Assembly: GCF_001429065.1 (NCBI RefSeq)
Contig: NZ_LMIB01000012.1
Span: 310,001-374,000, forward strand
Origin: Sphingomonas sp. Root710
GTDB lineage: Bacteria > Pseudomonadota > Alphaproteobacteria > Sphingomonadales > Sphingomonadaceae
Length of the DNA: 64,000 nucleotides
Direction of reading: 5' to 3'
In this document: positions 15,479 to 24,684 of the stretch, in pieces
Layout: the number at the start of each line of letters is the position of its first letter
Numbering within the stretch: position 1 is the first letter of the stretch
Made by a program: the position numbers and the translations under genes
Notes under the pieces: generated by a model
What the model saw: the letters and a program-made list of their open reading frames with translations, nothing else
The model's database searches: none
Told to the model about the DNA's origin: nothing

Positions 15479-18151
15479 GCCGGTGGCGGCGCTCGGGCCG
15501 CCGACGGCGCTCTTCACCATGCGTTGCGGGCTCAGCTGCGCCTCCTCGATCGGCTCGTCGAAGGCGATGCCGAAGCGGTCCTCGTCGTTCCAGCGGATCA
15601 CGCCCTTCACCGGCATCCCGTCGCCGAAATCGAGGGTCACCGCCTCGCCGGGGCGGAACGGGATCCCGCATTCGATCATCGCGCCCGATCGCGACAGGTT
15701 GCGCACACGCCCCGTCTCGGTGCCGCGCGGGCTCTTGATCGTGGCGGCGCGCAGCACCGCCACACGCGGATCGCGGGTGACGACCAGGCTTGGCATCACC
15801 AGCTTGCCCGATCCCGCCACACGGGCGCGCGCCTCGTCCGACAGCATCGGCTTGCCGAAGATATAGCCCTGGATGTGGCTGCAGCCGAGCGAGCGGATCA
15901 GCTGCAATTCCTCGGGGGTCTCGGCCCCCTCGGCGGTGGTCTCCATCTCCAGGCTCTCGGCCAGCGCCACGATCGCACGGATGATCGCGGCATTGCGGTT
16001 CCCCGGGACAGCCGCCCCGCGCACGAAGCTCTGGTCGATCTTGATCTTGTTGAACGGCGCCTTCTTCAGATAGCCGAGCGACGAATAGCCGGTGCCGAAA
16101 TCGTCGAGCGCGAAGCGCACCCCGATCGCCTTCAGCCGCGCGAACATCGCGTCGGTCGCGGCGTCGTCGTTCAGGAACACCCCCTCGGTGATCTCCAGTT
16201 CGAGCCGGTGGGGCGGCAGCTGCGAGGCGGCCAGCGCGCTCATCACGATGCCGGGCAGCGACGGATTGGCGAACTGGATCGGCGAGATGTTGACCGCGAC
16301 GCGCACCGAATCGGGCCAGTTCGCGGCCTCCAGGCAGGCGGTGCGCAGCACCCATTCGCCGATCTGCGGGATCAGGCCGATCTCCTCGGCGATCGGGATG
16401 AACTCGCCGGGGGAGACGGGCCCGCGCGTCGGGTGGTTCCAGCGCGCCAGCGCCTCGAAACCGACGATCGCCTCGCTGTCGGCGTTGACCACCGGCTGAT
16501 AGACGAGGTGCAGCCCGCTCTCGTTCATCACGTTGCGCAGGTCCATCTCGAGCAGGCGGCGCTCCTTGGCGCTGGCGTGCATCTCGGGCTCGTAGAAGCG
16601 GTGGACGCCCTTGCCGTCGGCCTTGGCGGCGTAAAGCGCGAGGTCGGCATTGCGGACCAGCGCATCGGCGGTGGCGCCGTCGTCGGGGGCGATGGCGATG
16701 CCCACCGACGCGCCGATCGAGACATGCGCGCCGTCGATCAGATAGGGCTTCGACACTTCGGCGATGATCGCGGTGGCGAGGGTGGCGAGCCGGTGCTTGT
16801 CGACGATGCCGGGCAGCACGACGTTGAACTCGTCGCCGCCCAGCCGGCCGACCTGCCCATCATTATGCACCACGCGCTGCAACCGCTCAGCCACCTGCCG
16901 CAACAGGCTGTCGCCCACCGGATGACCCAGCGTGTCGTTGACCGACTTGAAGCGGTCGAGATCGAGCATGAACAAGGCGGCGCGCTTCGGCCGCCCGGCG
17001 ATGTCGTGCAGCGACTCGTCGAGGGTCCGGCGCATCAGGATGCGGTTGGGCAGGCCGGTCAACGAGTCATAGCTCGCCAGCCGCTTCACCTCGGCCTCGG
17101 ACCGGCGCATCTCGGTCAGGTCGGTGCCGCTGCCGCGGAAACCCAGGAAGGTGCCATATTCGTCGAAGGCCGGGCGGCCGGAGAGCGACCACCAGCGGAT
17201 CTCGGTCCCCGCCGCCGCGCGCACCGCGATCTCGGAGAAAGCGAGCCGGGTCGACAGGTGGAAGCCCAGCGTGCGTTCGCCGTCGCCGGTGCCGCCGTCG
17301 CCGCGCTCGTGGAGGACCAGGCCGGTCATCGGGCTGCCGATCAGTTCCTCGACCGGCAGGTCGATCGCCGACGCGATCTGGGGCGAGATATAGGTGAGCA
17401 GGCCGCGGGCGTCGGTTTCCCAGAACCATCCGCGCCGGTTCTCCTCGAACTCGCGCAGCAGCACGGCGGCCTTCAGCGCTTCGGCGGCGTTGGCCAGCCA
17501 GCGGCGCGAGGCGAGATAGCTGCGTTCGGAAATCCCGCCCAGCGCGACCGTGGCGATGGCGAGAAGCGGGATCAGCACCGCCAGCGCCATCCACTGCCCG
17601 GCGGCGATCCCGGCGGTGATCGACAGGGTAAGCCACAGCGCCAGCGCCGCGGTCGGCACCGGGGCGAAGGCCAGGGTGGTGATCACCAGCAGCGCCGAAT
17701 AGGCGATCGCCGCGACCGGCCAGCGGTCCGACGTCATGTCACCCACGGCGCCGATCATCCAGGCCGACCAGACGAGGCCCTGGGTCAGCCCGAAGATCGA
17801 GACGAGCGCGTGCATCCGCTCGGGCGAGAAGGCCGCGGGGCGCTTGTGCCGCGCCACGAAGCGCAGCAGCGCGCCCGACCCGAGGATCAGCGCCAGCGGC
17901 GCGGCGAGCAGCCAGAAGGCGGGGCCGAACGGGTCGGGCCTGCGGATCAGCCCCAGGCCCGCCACCACCGCGACATTGGCGAGCAGCAGCATCGGCAGCG
18001 CGTCGACCGCCATGCGGACGCGGTTGCCGATCGATTGCTGGTCATGGGTGGTGGCGCGCGGAAACAGGCCGCGCAGGAAGCGAAGCCGCTCCTTGCGTTC
18101 TTCCTCGACGCTGTCGACCGCGAGGGCCGACCTTCCACGCACGCGCCGCAT
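15476..18151 (-). CDS. Membrane GGDEF-EAL protein with PAS and PilZ domains
   Basis: This 891-aa cyclic-di-GMP enzyme starts with about six membrane helices (residues about 50-215). A PAS-like domain (about 230-345), a GGDEF domain with intact RLGGDEF, an EAL domain with intact FEALARW and DDFGTGYSS, and a C-terminal PilZ-like domain (about 780-880; RGTETGRVRNLSRSGAMIE) follow. Both catalytic motifs appear complete, so either synthesis or hydrolysis is possible. PilZ probably gives product feedback, and the PAS or membrane part senses an input. The gene is alone on the minus strand and converges on the HGG/KHG gene. Confidence 0.92.
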   Translation of the reverse strand: MRRVRGRSALAVDSVEEERKERLRFLRGLFPRATTHDQQSIGNRVRMAVDALPMLLLANVAVVAGLGLIRRPDPFGPAFWLLAAPLALILGSGALLRFVARHKRPAAFSPERMHALVSIFGLTQGLVWSAWMIGAVGDMTSDRWPVAAIAYSALLVITTLAFAPVPTAALALWLTLSITAGIAAGQWMALAVLIPLLAIATVALGGISERSYLASRRWLANAAEALKAAVLLREFEENRRGWFWETDARGLLTYISPQIASAIDLPVEELIGSPMTGLVLHERGDGGTGDGERTLGFHLSTRLAFSEIAVRAAAGTEIRWWSLSGRPAFDEYGTFLGFRGSGTDLTEMRRSEAEVKRLASYDSLTGLPNRILMRRTLDESLHDIAGRPKRAALFMLDLDRFKSVNDTLGHPVGDSLLRQVAERLQRVVHNDGQVGRLGGDEFNVVLPGIVDKHRLATLATAIIAEVSKPYLIDGAHVSIGASVGIAIAPDDGATADALVRNADLALYAAKADGKGVHRFYEPEMHASAKERRLLEMDLRNVMNESGLHLVYQPVVNADSEAIVGFEALARWNHPTRGPVSPGEFIPIAEEIGLIPQIGEWVLRTACLEAANWPDSVRVAVNISPIQFANPSLPGIVMSALAASQLPPHRLELEITEGVFLNDDAATDAMFARLKAIGVRFALDDFGTGYSSLGYLKKAPFNKIKIDQSFVRGAAVPGNRNAAIIRAIVALAESLEMETTAEGAETPEELQLIRSLGCSHIQGYIFGKPMLSDEARARVAGSGKLVMPSLVVTRDPRVAVLRAATIKSPRGTETGRVRNLSRSGAMIECGIPFRPGEAVTLDFGDGMPVKGVIRWNDEDRFGIAFDEPIEEAQLSPQRMVKSAVGGPSAATG

Positions 18152-18209
18152 CGGGCGACTCCCCCTGCAAACCGGAACCGGCTCGCTGGCGGCCGATCCG
18201 ATTCGGGGC

Positions 18210-19001
18210 TTAACCCAAACTGCTTAATTTCGTTTGAACTTCGCCGTCGATCACGCTCGCGCGCAGCAGCCAGCGCCGCTCGCCTTCCAGGCCCAGCGCG
18301 GTCAGAACGCCGCTGCGATAGGCCCCGGTGTCGATGCCGATCCGGTTGTTCTGGACATCCGGTTCGGTGGAGATCGAATGGCCATGGACTATGAACGCGC
18401 CCAGTTCGCCGCGATGATCGAGGAATTCGTTGCGGATCCAGCGCATGTCGGCCGGGGTCTGGTCGTCCATCGCCACCCCGGGACGGACGCCGGCATGGAC
18501 GAACACATAGTCGCCGAAGCGGATCGCATCGGGCAGATTGTCGAGAAACTGGCGGTGCCGCTCGGGAATATGCTGCCGCAGCGTCTCGATCGGCGGGATT
18601 TCGTCGCCCAGCGCGGCGACCGGCAGGCCATAGCTCGCCAGCGTCTCGTAGCCGCCGAATTTCAGCCAGAGATTCTGGCTGCGGTCCTCGAGCGGGTCGA
18701 GCGCGCGCAGCATCGCCTCCTCATGGTTGCCCATCAGGATATGGAAGGTCGCGAAGCCCGGCAGGCCGCTGATCGCATATTCGAGCGTCTCCGCCGAATA
18801 GGGCCCCCGGTCGACCAGGTCGCCGAGCAGCACGACATGATTGTCGGCGGCCGCGCGCGCGGCGATGTCGTCGCGGATATGGGCGAGCAGCGGGATCAGC
18901 AGGTCGAGCCGGCCATGGACGTCGCCGATCGCATAGACGCGCTGCCCGGCAGGAACCTGCGGGCGCGCGGCATCGCCGCGCCGCGCCGTCAGCGTGTTCA
19001 T
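18210..19001 (-). CDS. Serine/threonine-type metallophosphoesterase (PPP/ApaH-like)
   Basis: This calcineurin-like phosphoesterase has 263 aa from ATG 19001. The metal-binding motifs are in order: GDVHGR, GDLVDRG and GNHE, with a later HAG and VHGH. This is the bacterial PPP arrangement, seen in protein phosphatases and in the diadenosine tetraphosphatase ApaH. Small size and motif spacing favour a general serine/threonine phosphatase. The frame extends to 19127, but the extra 42 residues lack conservation, so 19001 is preferred. The substrate cannot be predicted. Confidence 0.88.
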   Translation of the reverse strand: MNTLTARRGDAARPQVPAGQRVYAIGDVHGRLDLLIPLLAHIRDDIAARAAADNHVVLLGDLVDRGPYSAETLEYAISGLPGFATFHILMGNHEEAMLRALDPLEDRSQNLWLKFGGYETLASYGLPVAALGDEIPPIETLRQHIPERHRQFLDNLPDAIRFGDYVFVHAGVRPGVAMDDQTPADMRWIRNEFLDHRGELGAFIVHGHSISTEPDVQNNRIGIDTGAYRSGVLTALGLEGERRWLLRASVIDGEVQTKLSSLG

Positions 19002-19269
19002 CCGCTGCAGCCAGCCCCTGTCGCCGCCCTGTCCTATGCCAGCCTGGTTCAATTCCTGCCTCCGAACCGGAGAATATGGCGCTCGACCGTCGAATTGGCA
19101 ATGCGAGGCGCTCCGCGCTCCGTCCATAGTCCATGTGCTTCGGGATTATTCGTCTCCACCGGTCCGATTTTCTGCTAGCGACCCCGGGCATGTACCGAAT
19201 CCCATTGTCCGACACCCTCCTACGCGGGAGATACGACCGCGTCCGGCAGCGCGGGGCTAGTGTGAAGCC

Positions 19270-20127
19270 ATGACTCGCCCGGTCGATTTCACCCTCTTCG
19301 CCAACCGCCGCACGATCCTTCGGTATGTTCCGAAGCTGCAGGCATGGCTGCGCCGCGTCTACCTCCAGCGAACGGTCAGCGCGATCCCGGTCGATAACGA
19401 CACTATCCTCTGCCGGATCCTTGGCCGGACCAAATTCTTCGTCGACGCCCGCGATCGCAGCATCTCGCCGCATCTGATGATGGATGGCTGCTGGGAACCG
19501 CGCATTACCGGCCTGCTGATCGACAAGCTTCGCTTCGGCATGACCGTGATCGATGTCGGCGCGAACCTCGGTTATTTCACCGTGCTGATGGCGCTGCTCT
19601 GCGGGCCTAGGGGTCGGGTCATCGCTTTCGAGCCCAATCCGCGCATTGCCGCGATGCTGCGCGACTCGGTGCAGATAAACGGGCTCCAGAGCCGGGTGGA
19701 TTTCCATCAGCAGGTGGTCGGCGCCACGGACGGCGCCGAGGTGAATCTGCTCCTGTCGGACGACCATCCGGGCGGCACGCAGATCACCGCCCTCGCTCCC
19801 GACGGCCCCAATTTCATGAAGGCCACGACGCGCCGGCTCGATGGTTTTCCCGGGGCGATGGAAGCTACGCTGGTCAAGATCGACGCCGAGGGCGCCGAGG
19901 AAATGATCTGGCAGGGCATGAGCGCGATGATTGCGGGCGAATGCCTGCGCTACATCATCATCGAATTCTCGCCAGCGAGCTACCATGACGCGCCGGGCAT
20001 GCTCAATCAGGCCGAGGCGGCAGGCTTCTCGATCGCCTGGATCGACGAAGAATATGGTCTCCGTCCGGTCAGCCGGGCCGAAATCTTCGACGGCAGCCCG
20101 CTGCGCATGCTGTTCCTCAGCCGGTGA
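19270..20127 (+). CDS. FkbM-family SAM-dependent methyltransferase
   Basis: This 285-aa cytoplasmic methyltransferase has the SAM-binding motif I VIDVGANLGYFT near residue 93 and the acidic loop VIAFEPNP of motif II. The later KIDAEGAE stretch is the FkbM-family signature. Members O-methylate sugars in polysaccharides, antibiotics and lipids. It opens a plus-strand group with kdsD and kdsB that appears to be devoted to surface glycan synthesis, so a sugar hydroxyl is the likely target. The acceptor is unknown. Confidence 0.88.
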   Translation: MTRPVDFTLFANRRTILRYVPKLQAWLRRVYLQRTVSAIPVDNDTILCRILGRTKFFVDARDRSISPHLMMDGCWEPRITGLLIDKLRFGMTVIDVGANLGYFTVLMALLCGPRGRVIAFEPNPRIAAMLRDSVQINGLQSRVDFHQQVVGATDGAEVNLLLSDDHPGGTQITALAPDGPNFMKATTRRLDGFPGAMEATLVKIDAEGAEEMIWQGMSAMIAGECLRYIIIEFSPASYHDAPGMLNQAEAAGFSIAWIDEEYGLRPVSRAEIFDGSPLRMLFLSR

Positions 20128-20241
20128 CCGCCATTTCCCGCCTGCCATCCGGACCGGCCGCCCGGAGCGGTCTACCCAGTCTCGCGCAGGTGATCTGCGC
20201 GGTTGAAACATTCCTCCTGCGGCCATAGAGCGGCGTCTCCT

Positions 20242-21660
20242 ATGACGATCGATGCCCCCATGCCGCCCCAGGCCTCGACCCGAACCCGTCCTTCGCTGAT
20301 CCGCCGCTTGGTTTCCTATTGGCATTACGCGTGGAGCGACCTGCGTTCGCTGCCGCATCGCAACCGCCAGCGCGTCGCCCTGCAGCCCTTTTCCTTCTGG
20401 CCGGGGCACGCAAGCGCGCTCGTCGAAAACGCCGGACAGGAACCGCCGCTCGTGCCGGGCTACGCCTTTCACACAAATTATGTGCAAAGCTCCGGCGGCC
20501 GCATCCGCTTCCTGATCCGCTTCCCCGGGCTGGAAGCACGAACGGGTTCGCTGCTGCTGTCGATCAACCGCCTCGACGGCCTGGGCGTCCTGCGCGACTC
20601 TCGTACCAGGCAGCTTCCGCTTGCCGAGATCGCGCGAGCCGGCGGGGAGACCGAGATATCGATGCGCGGCCGCCTCGACTGCAGCTATGCGGTGATGGGC
20701 GCGGTTACCGCGGACAGCGACGCGCGCGCCGATCAGGTCGAAATCGACATGATCGGCGGCGAGCCCCGTGAAGCCCTGAACGACCGGTTCGACATCGCGC
20801 GCCGAACATTCCTGGCGGCGCCCGGCACCGGCCCGCTGGCTTCCCATATCGTCCAGCGGCCCGCCACCCTCGCCGAGCCCCTGTCGCAGATGTGCACCGC
20901 TGCGCAGATGGACGAGCCGGCATATGAGGAGTGGTGCCGGCGCATGGGCATGGCCCGCTCGCCGCATCGCAAGCAGTGGGAATATGTCTTCATCGCCCGC
21001 GCTCTCGAATATTATGGCGCCTTGCGCGAAGGCGCCCGGGGCGTCGGCTTCGGCATCGGGCAGGAGCCGCTGCCGTCGGTCTTCGCCGCCGCCGGCTGCC
21101 AAATCGTCGCAACTGATCTCGCGGCGGCCGATGATCGCGCGCAGGCGTGGAACGACACCGCCCAGCTCGGCACCAGCCTGCGCGACATCTATCAGCCGCA
21201 TCTGTGCGACGAGGCAACCTTCTTCGAACGGGTCAGCTATCGCGCCGTGGATATGACCGCGATCCCGGCCGACCTCACCGGCTTCGACTTCACCTGGTCG
21301 TCCTGCGCCTATGAGCATCTCGGCTCGATCGACGCCGGCCTCGACTTCTTCGAAAATTCGCTCGCCTGCCTGAAGCCGGGCGGCCTCGCGGTCCACACCA
21401 CCGAACTCAACCTGAGCTCGAACGACCAGACGTTGGACAGCGGCGCGACGGTGATATTCCGGCGGCGCGATTTCGAGCGGCTGGCGGCGCGCCTGATCCG
21501 CCAGGGCCATCAGGTCATCCCAATCACCTTCGACAGCGGCGATGCCGAACTCGACCGGGTCATCGATCTGCCGCCCTATGTGAATGATCCGCATCTTCGC
21601 CTCGCCCTGCTGCGGTGGGTCGCGACATCCTTCGGGATGATCGTCCGAAAAAAAGCGTGA
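20242..21660 (+). CDS. Methyltransferase-like protein with N-terminal extra domain
   Basis: This 472-aa protein has an N-terminal all-beta-like part (about 1-180) and a C-terminal Rossmann-like methyltransferase part (about 230-470). In the latter are GARGVGFGIGQEPLPSVFAA (motif I-like), IVATDL (motif II) and FDFTWSSCAYEHLGS (motif IV-like). The substrate is unknown. The frame also has a TTG at 20203; ATG 20242 is preferred. The gene at 24685 is a shorter relative with the same order of parts, which suggests duplication within this locus. The context of Kdo genes and an FkbM methyltransferase suggests surface glycan modification. Confidence 0.7.
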   Translation: MTIDAPMPPQASTRTRPSLIRRLVSYWHYAWSDLRSLPHRNRQRVALQPFSFWPGHASALVENAGQEPPLVPGYAFHTNYVQSSGGRIRFLIRFPGLEARTGSLLLSINRLDGLGVLRDSRTRQLPLAEIARAGGETEISMRGRLDCSYAVMGAVTADSDARADQVEIDMIGGEPREALNDRFDIARRTFLAAPGTGPLASHIVQRPATLAEPLSQMCTAAQMDEPAYEEWCRRMGMARSPHRKQWEYVFIARALEYYGALREGARGVGFGIGQEPLPSVFAAAGCQIVATDLAAADDRAQAWNDTAQLGTSLRDIYQPHLCDEATFFERVSYRAVDMTAIPADLTGFDFTWSSCAYEHLGSIDAGLDFFENSLACLKPGGLAVHTTELNLSSNDQTLDSGATVIFRRRDFERLAARLIRQGHQVIPITFDSGDAELDRVIDLPPYVNDPHLRLALLRWVATSFGMIVRKKA

Positions 21661-21797
21661 CGGCCAAGGCGGTTGACCGGTGGCTCCGTCCATAATAGCG
21701 GGACCGGACCATTTTGGTGCGTTGCCGCAATTATTATGTTGCAACAAATGCAAGCCCGGCTATTTTCGCGACGAGCAGTGGGGCCAGGGAGACGAGC

Positions 21798-22790
21798 GTG
21801 ATAACACACGACATCCGGTCCGACGCGGCCAACGACATCATTCTCGAACGCGGGCGCGAAGTGCTGCGCGCCGAGATCAACGCGCTGGTCCAGCTCGAAG
21901 CGCTGCTCGATGACAATTTCACCGCCGCCGTCCGCCTGCTCGACGCGACCGAGGGCCGCATCGTCGTCACCGGCATGGGCAAGTCCGGCCATATGGCGCG
22001 CAAGATCGCCGCGACGCTGTCGGCGACCGGATCGCCCGCGATCTTCATCCATCCCGCCGAGGCCGCGCATGGCGATCTCGGCATGGTCAAGCATGGCGAT
22101 ACGCTGATCGTCCTGTCCAATTCGGGCGCGACGACCGAGCTGACCCCGGTCATGCAGCATTGCCGCAACCTGCGCATTCGCATCATCGGCATCGCCTCGC
22201 GCGCCGAGTCGCCGGTGATGCAGGCCGCCGATGTCCGCCTACTGCTGCCGCAGGTGCGTGAAGCCTGCCCCAGCAACATCGCGCCGACCAGCTCGACCGT
22301 GATGATGCTCGCGCTCGGCGACGCGCTGGCGATGGCCCTGATGGACGTGCGCGGCGTCGCGCGCGACAACATCAAGAAGCTCCATCCGGGCGGCGCGATC
22401 GGCCTGCGCCTGATGGCGGTGAGCGAGATGATGCATGTCGGCGCCAGCCTGCCGCTGGTCGAGCTCGACACCCCGATGCGCGAAGTCATCATGACGATGA
22501 CCTCGATCGGCTTCGGCGTCGCCGGCGTCATCGACGGCGACGGCCGGCTGGTCGGGGTGATCACCGACGGCGATCTTCGCCGCCATATAGCCGATCTGCT
22601 CGACGGGACCGCTGCGATCGTGATGACGCCGAATCCCAAGACCGTGCCCCAGGACACGCTCGCGGAAGACGCGCTGATGATCATGAACGACTGCAAGATC
22701 ACCACCGTCTTCGTGATGGACGAGCAGCGCCCCGGCTATCCGGCCGGCATCGTCCACATCCACGACTTCGTCCGCTACGGCCTGAGCTGA
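21798..22790 (+). CDS. kdsD: Arabinose-5-phosphate isomerase (KpsF/GutQ family)
   Basis: This enzyme interconverts D-ribulose 5-phosphate and D-arabinose 5-phosphate, the first step of Kdo synthesis for lipopolysaccharide or capsule. From the GTG at 21798 (AGGGAG 8 nt upstream) it has 330 aa, the usual length. The SIS domain (about 40-180) shows GMGKSGHMARKI, SNSGATTE and PTSST. Two CBS domains follow (about 200-325), with VITDGDLRR in the first. A longer frame from 21714 begins with TTG and is not supported. It lies 13 nt before kdsB, so the two Kdo steps are probably in one operon. Confidence 0.93.
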   Translation: MITHDIRSDAANDIILERGREVLRAEINALVQLEALLDDNFTAAVRLLDATEGRIVVTGMGKSGHMARKIAATLSATGSPAIFIHPAEAAHGDLGMVKHGDTLIVLSNSGATTELTPVMQHCRNLRIRIIGIASRAESPVMQAADVRLLLPQVREACPSNIAPTSSTVMMLALGDALAMALMDVRGVARDNIKKLHPGGAIGLRLMAVSEMMHVGASLPLVELDTPMREVIMTMTSIGFGVAGVIDGDGRLVGVITDGDLRRHIADLLDGTAAIVMTPNPKTVPQDTLAEDALMIMNDCKITTVFVMDEQRPGYPAGIVHIHDFVRYGLS

Positions 22791-22803
22791 GGACCCCGCC
22801 GCT

Positions 22804-23607
22804 GTGACCGGCGTCGCGGTCATCATCCCCGCGCGTTACAAGTCGTCGCGCTACCCCGCCAAGCCGCTCGCCCCGCTGGTCGGCGCGACAAGCATTGCGA
22901 AGCCGCTGATCCAGCGCAGCTGGGAATGCGCGACGACGATCGCCGATCCTGCGTCGATCTGGGTCGCGACCGACGACGAGCGCATCGCCGACGCCGTGCG
23001 GGCCTTTGGCGGACAAGTGGTGATGACCGCCGAAAGCTGCGCCAACGGCACCGAACGCTGCGCCGACGCCATCGCACGGCTCGGGATCGAACCGGAGATC
23101 GTCGTCAACCTCCAGGGCGACGCCCCGCTCACCCCCGCCCATGTCGTCACCGCGCTGGTCGACGCGCTGCGCGCCACGCCCGATGTCGCGATGACCACGC
23201 CGGCGATCCGCTGTGCGCAGAGCACCTACGCCCATCTGGTCGCGGATCAGGTGCAAGGCCGGGTGGGCGGCACCACGGTCGTGTTCGGCGGCGACCGGCG
23301 CGCGCTCTACTTCTCCAAGCGTGTGATCCCGCATCTGCCGCCTGACGCCGCGGCGCTGCCCTTCCCGCCGGTCCATCTCCATCTCGGCGTCTACGCCTAT
23401 CGCCCCGACGCGCTGCGCCGCTATGTTGCGCTCGGGGTCTCGGAGATCGAACAGCTCGAGGGGTTGGAGCAGCTTCGCTTCCTCGCTGGCGGCGTAGCCG
23501 TGGGTGTGGTGCCGTTCGAACCGATCGACTGGGATGCGATCGAACTCAACAATCCCACCGACGTCGGTCCGATCGAAGCCATCCTCAAATCGCGCGGCAT
23601 CGCCTGA
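22804..23607 (+). CDS. kdsB: 3-deoxy-manno-octulosonate cytidylyltransferase
   Basis: This enzyme activates Kdo with CTP to give CMP-Kdo, the donor for inner-core lipopolysaccharide or capsule linkers. It is 267 aa, within the family range. It has the nucleotidyltransferase N-terminus VAVIIPARYKSSRYPAKPLA with its basic loop, ATDDERI near residue 58, and NLQGDAPL near 99-106, where E. coli-type enzymes have NVQGDEP; the Glu-to-Ala change there is notable. The C-terminal half has LGVYAYRPDALRR. Start codon GTG at 22804. The closest alternatives are other CMP-sugar synthetases, but pairing with kdsD supports the call. Confidence 0.88.
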   Translation: MTGVAVIIPARYKSSRYPAKPLAPLVGATSIAKPLIQRSWECATTIADPASIWVATDDERIADAVRAFGGQVVMTAESCANGTERCADAIARLGIEPEIVVNLQGDAPLTPAHVVTALVDALRATPDVAMTTPAIRCAQSTYAHLVADQVQGRVGGTTVVFGGDRRALYFSKRVIPHLPPDAAALPFPPVHLHLGVYAYRPDALRRYVALGVSEIEQLEGLEQLRFLAGGVAVGVVPFEPIDWDAIELNNPTDVGPIEAILKSRGIA

Positions 23608-23615
23608 ACAGCCTC

Positions 23616-24638
23616 ATGACCCCGATTCTGCGCACGCTTCTCGCGCCCTGGTGGGCCGCACAACTGCTCACCGGGGCCAAATCTTTCCTCGACAACCCTA
23701 TGATCGGGTCGGATCGCCTCAACCGGCGCGGGCTGCACGCAGGCCGCGTCCGGCTGGCGAGCGCGATGGCGGAGCGGCGGCGGCGCGGGCTGGCGAAGGC
23801 GGTCGATCCCGCCGATGTCGCCGCGTTCCAGCGCGACGGCTTCGTCGTGAAGCACGACTTTCTGCCAGCCGGGGATTTCGCAGCCCTGCGCGATCAGCTG
23901 CGCGACTGGGCCGGACCGGCGCGCGAGATGGTTCAGGGCGACACCGTGACGCGCCGCTACGCGGTCGATCCGGCGATGATCCGCCAGGTGCCCGCGGTCC
24001 GCAGCTTCCTCCGCGATCCGCGCTGGCGATCGCTGGCGCGCTATGTCGCCAGCTTCGACATCGAGCCGCTGCTCTATGTCCAGTCGATCCTCAGCCACCG
24101 CCACGACAACCTCCCCGATCCGCAGACCAACATCCATGCCGACACCTTCCATCCGACGATGAAGGCGTGGCTTTTCCTGGAAGACGTCGCTCCTGAAGAC
24201 GGCCCGCTCACCTATGTTCCCGGATCGCACCGGCTGACGCCCGAACGGATCGCCTGGGAGCAGCGCCGCAGCCTCGCGGTCCGCGGCAGCGGCGATTTCC
24301 TGTCGGCACGCGGGTCCTTCCGGATCGAACCCAACGAACTAGCCGAACTCGGCCTGCCGCCGCCCGCCGCCTTCGCGGTACCCGCGAACACGCTGGTGGT
24401 AGCTGACACCTTCGGCTTCCATGCCCGGGCGGAAACGAACCGGCCGACCACGCGTGTCGAGCTGTTCGCCTATAGCCGGCGCAACCCGTTCCTGCCGGTC
24501 AGCGGCCTCGATGTCTGGAGCCTGCCCGGTATCGCCCCGCGCCGCGTGCCGCTGCTCTGGCTGACGCACGACATATACCGGCGCTGGATCGGTCAGCCCT
24601 GGGCCAAGGCGGGCCGCAAGCGGCCTGTCGATGATTGA
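23616..24638 (+). CDS. Phytanoyl-CoA dioxygenase (PhyH) family protein
   Basis: This 340-aa Fe(II)/2-oxoglutarate oxygenase has the iron ligands H-x-D in NIHADTFHP (about residue 172) and a distal histidine in FGFHARAE. A 2-oxoglutarate-binding arginine is probably in TTRVELFAYSRRNPF. PhyH proteins hydroxylate a wide range of small molecules. The gene starts 8 nt after kdsB and precedes a methyltransferase-like gene, so hydroxylation of a surface glycan, for example of Kdo to Ko as known for other 2-oxoglutarate oxygenases, is conceivable. That role is inference; the Kdo 3-hydroxylase family was not recognised by motif. Confidence 0.8.
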   Translation: MTPILRTLLAPWWAAQLLTGAKSFLDNPMIGSDRLNRRGLHAGRVRLASAMAERRRRGLAKAVDPADVAAFQRDGFVVKHDFLPAGDFAALRDQLRDWAGPAREMVQGDTVTRRYAVDPAMIRQVPAVRSFLRDPRWRSLARYVASFDIEPLLYVQSILSHRHDNLPDPQTNIHADTFHPTMKAWLFLEDVAPEDGPLTYVPGSHRLTPERIAWEQRRSLAVRGSGDFLSARGSFRIEPNELAELGLPPPAAFAVPANTLVVADTFGFHARAETNRPTTRVELFAYSRRNPFLPVSGLDVWSLPGIAPRRVPLLWLTHDIYRRWIGQPWAKAGRKRPVDD

Positions 24639-24684
24639 CGCGCAAGCCCTTCCGCGATCGGCGATGCGGTTCTAGGGAGAGGCC

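Noticed and set aside
14933-18394. A continuous plus-strand frame of 1153 codons
   Set aside because: Most of it is the exact antisense of the GGDEF-EAL-PilZ gene, whose domains are unmistakable. Its composition is that of a GC-rich mirror frame. Only the part from 15230 to about 15478 encodes a recognisable protein.
18721-21753. A minus-strand frame of 1010 codons
   Set aside because: It lies antisense to the FkbM methyltransferase and the methyltransferase-like gene and overlaps the phosphoesterase. It has no domain pattern of its own.
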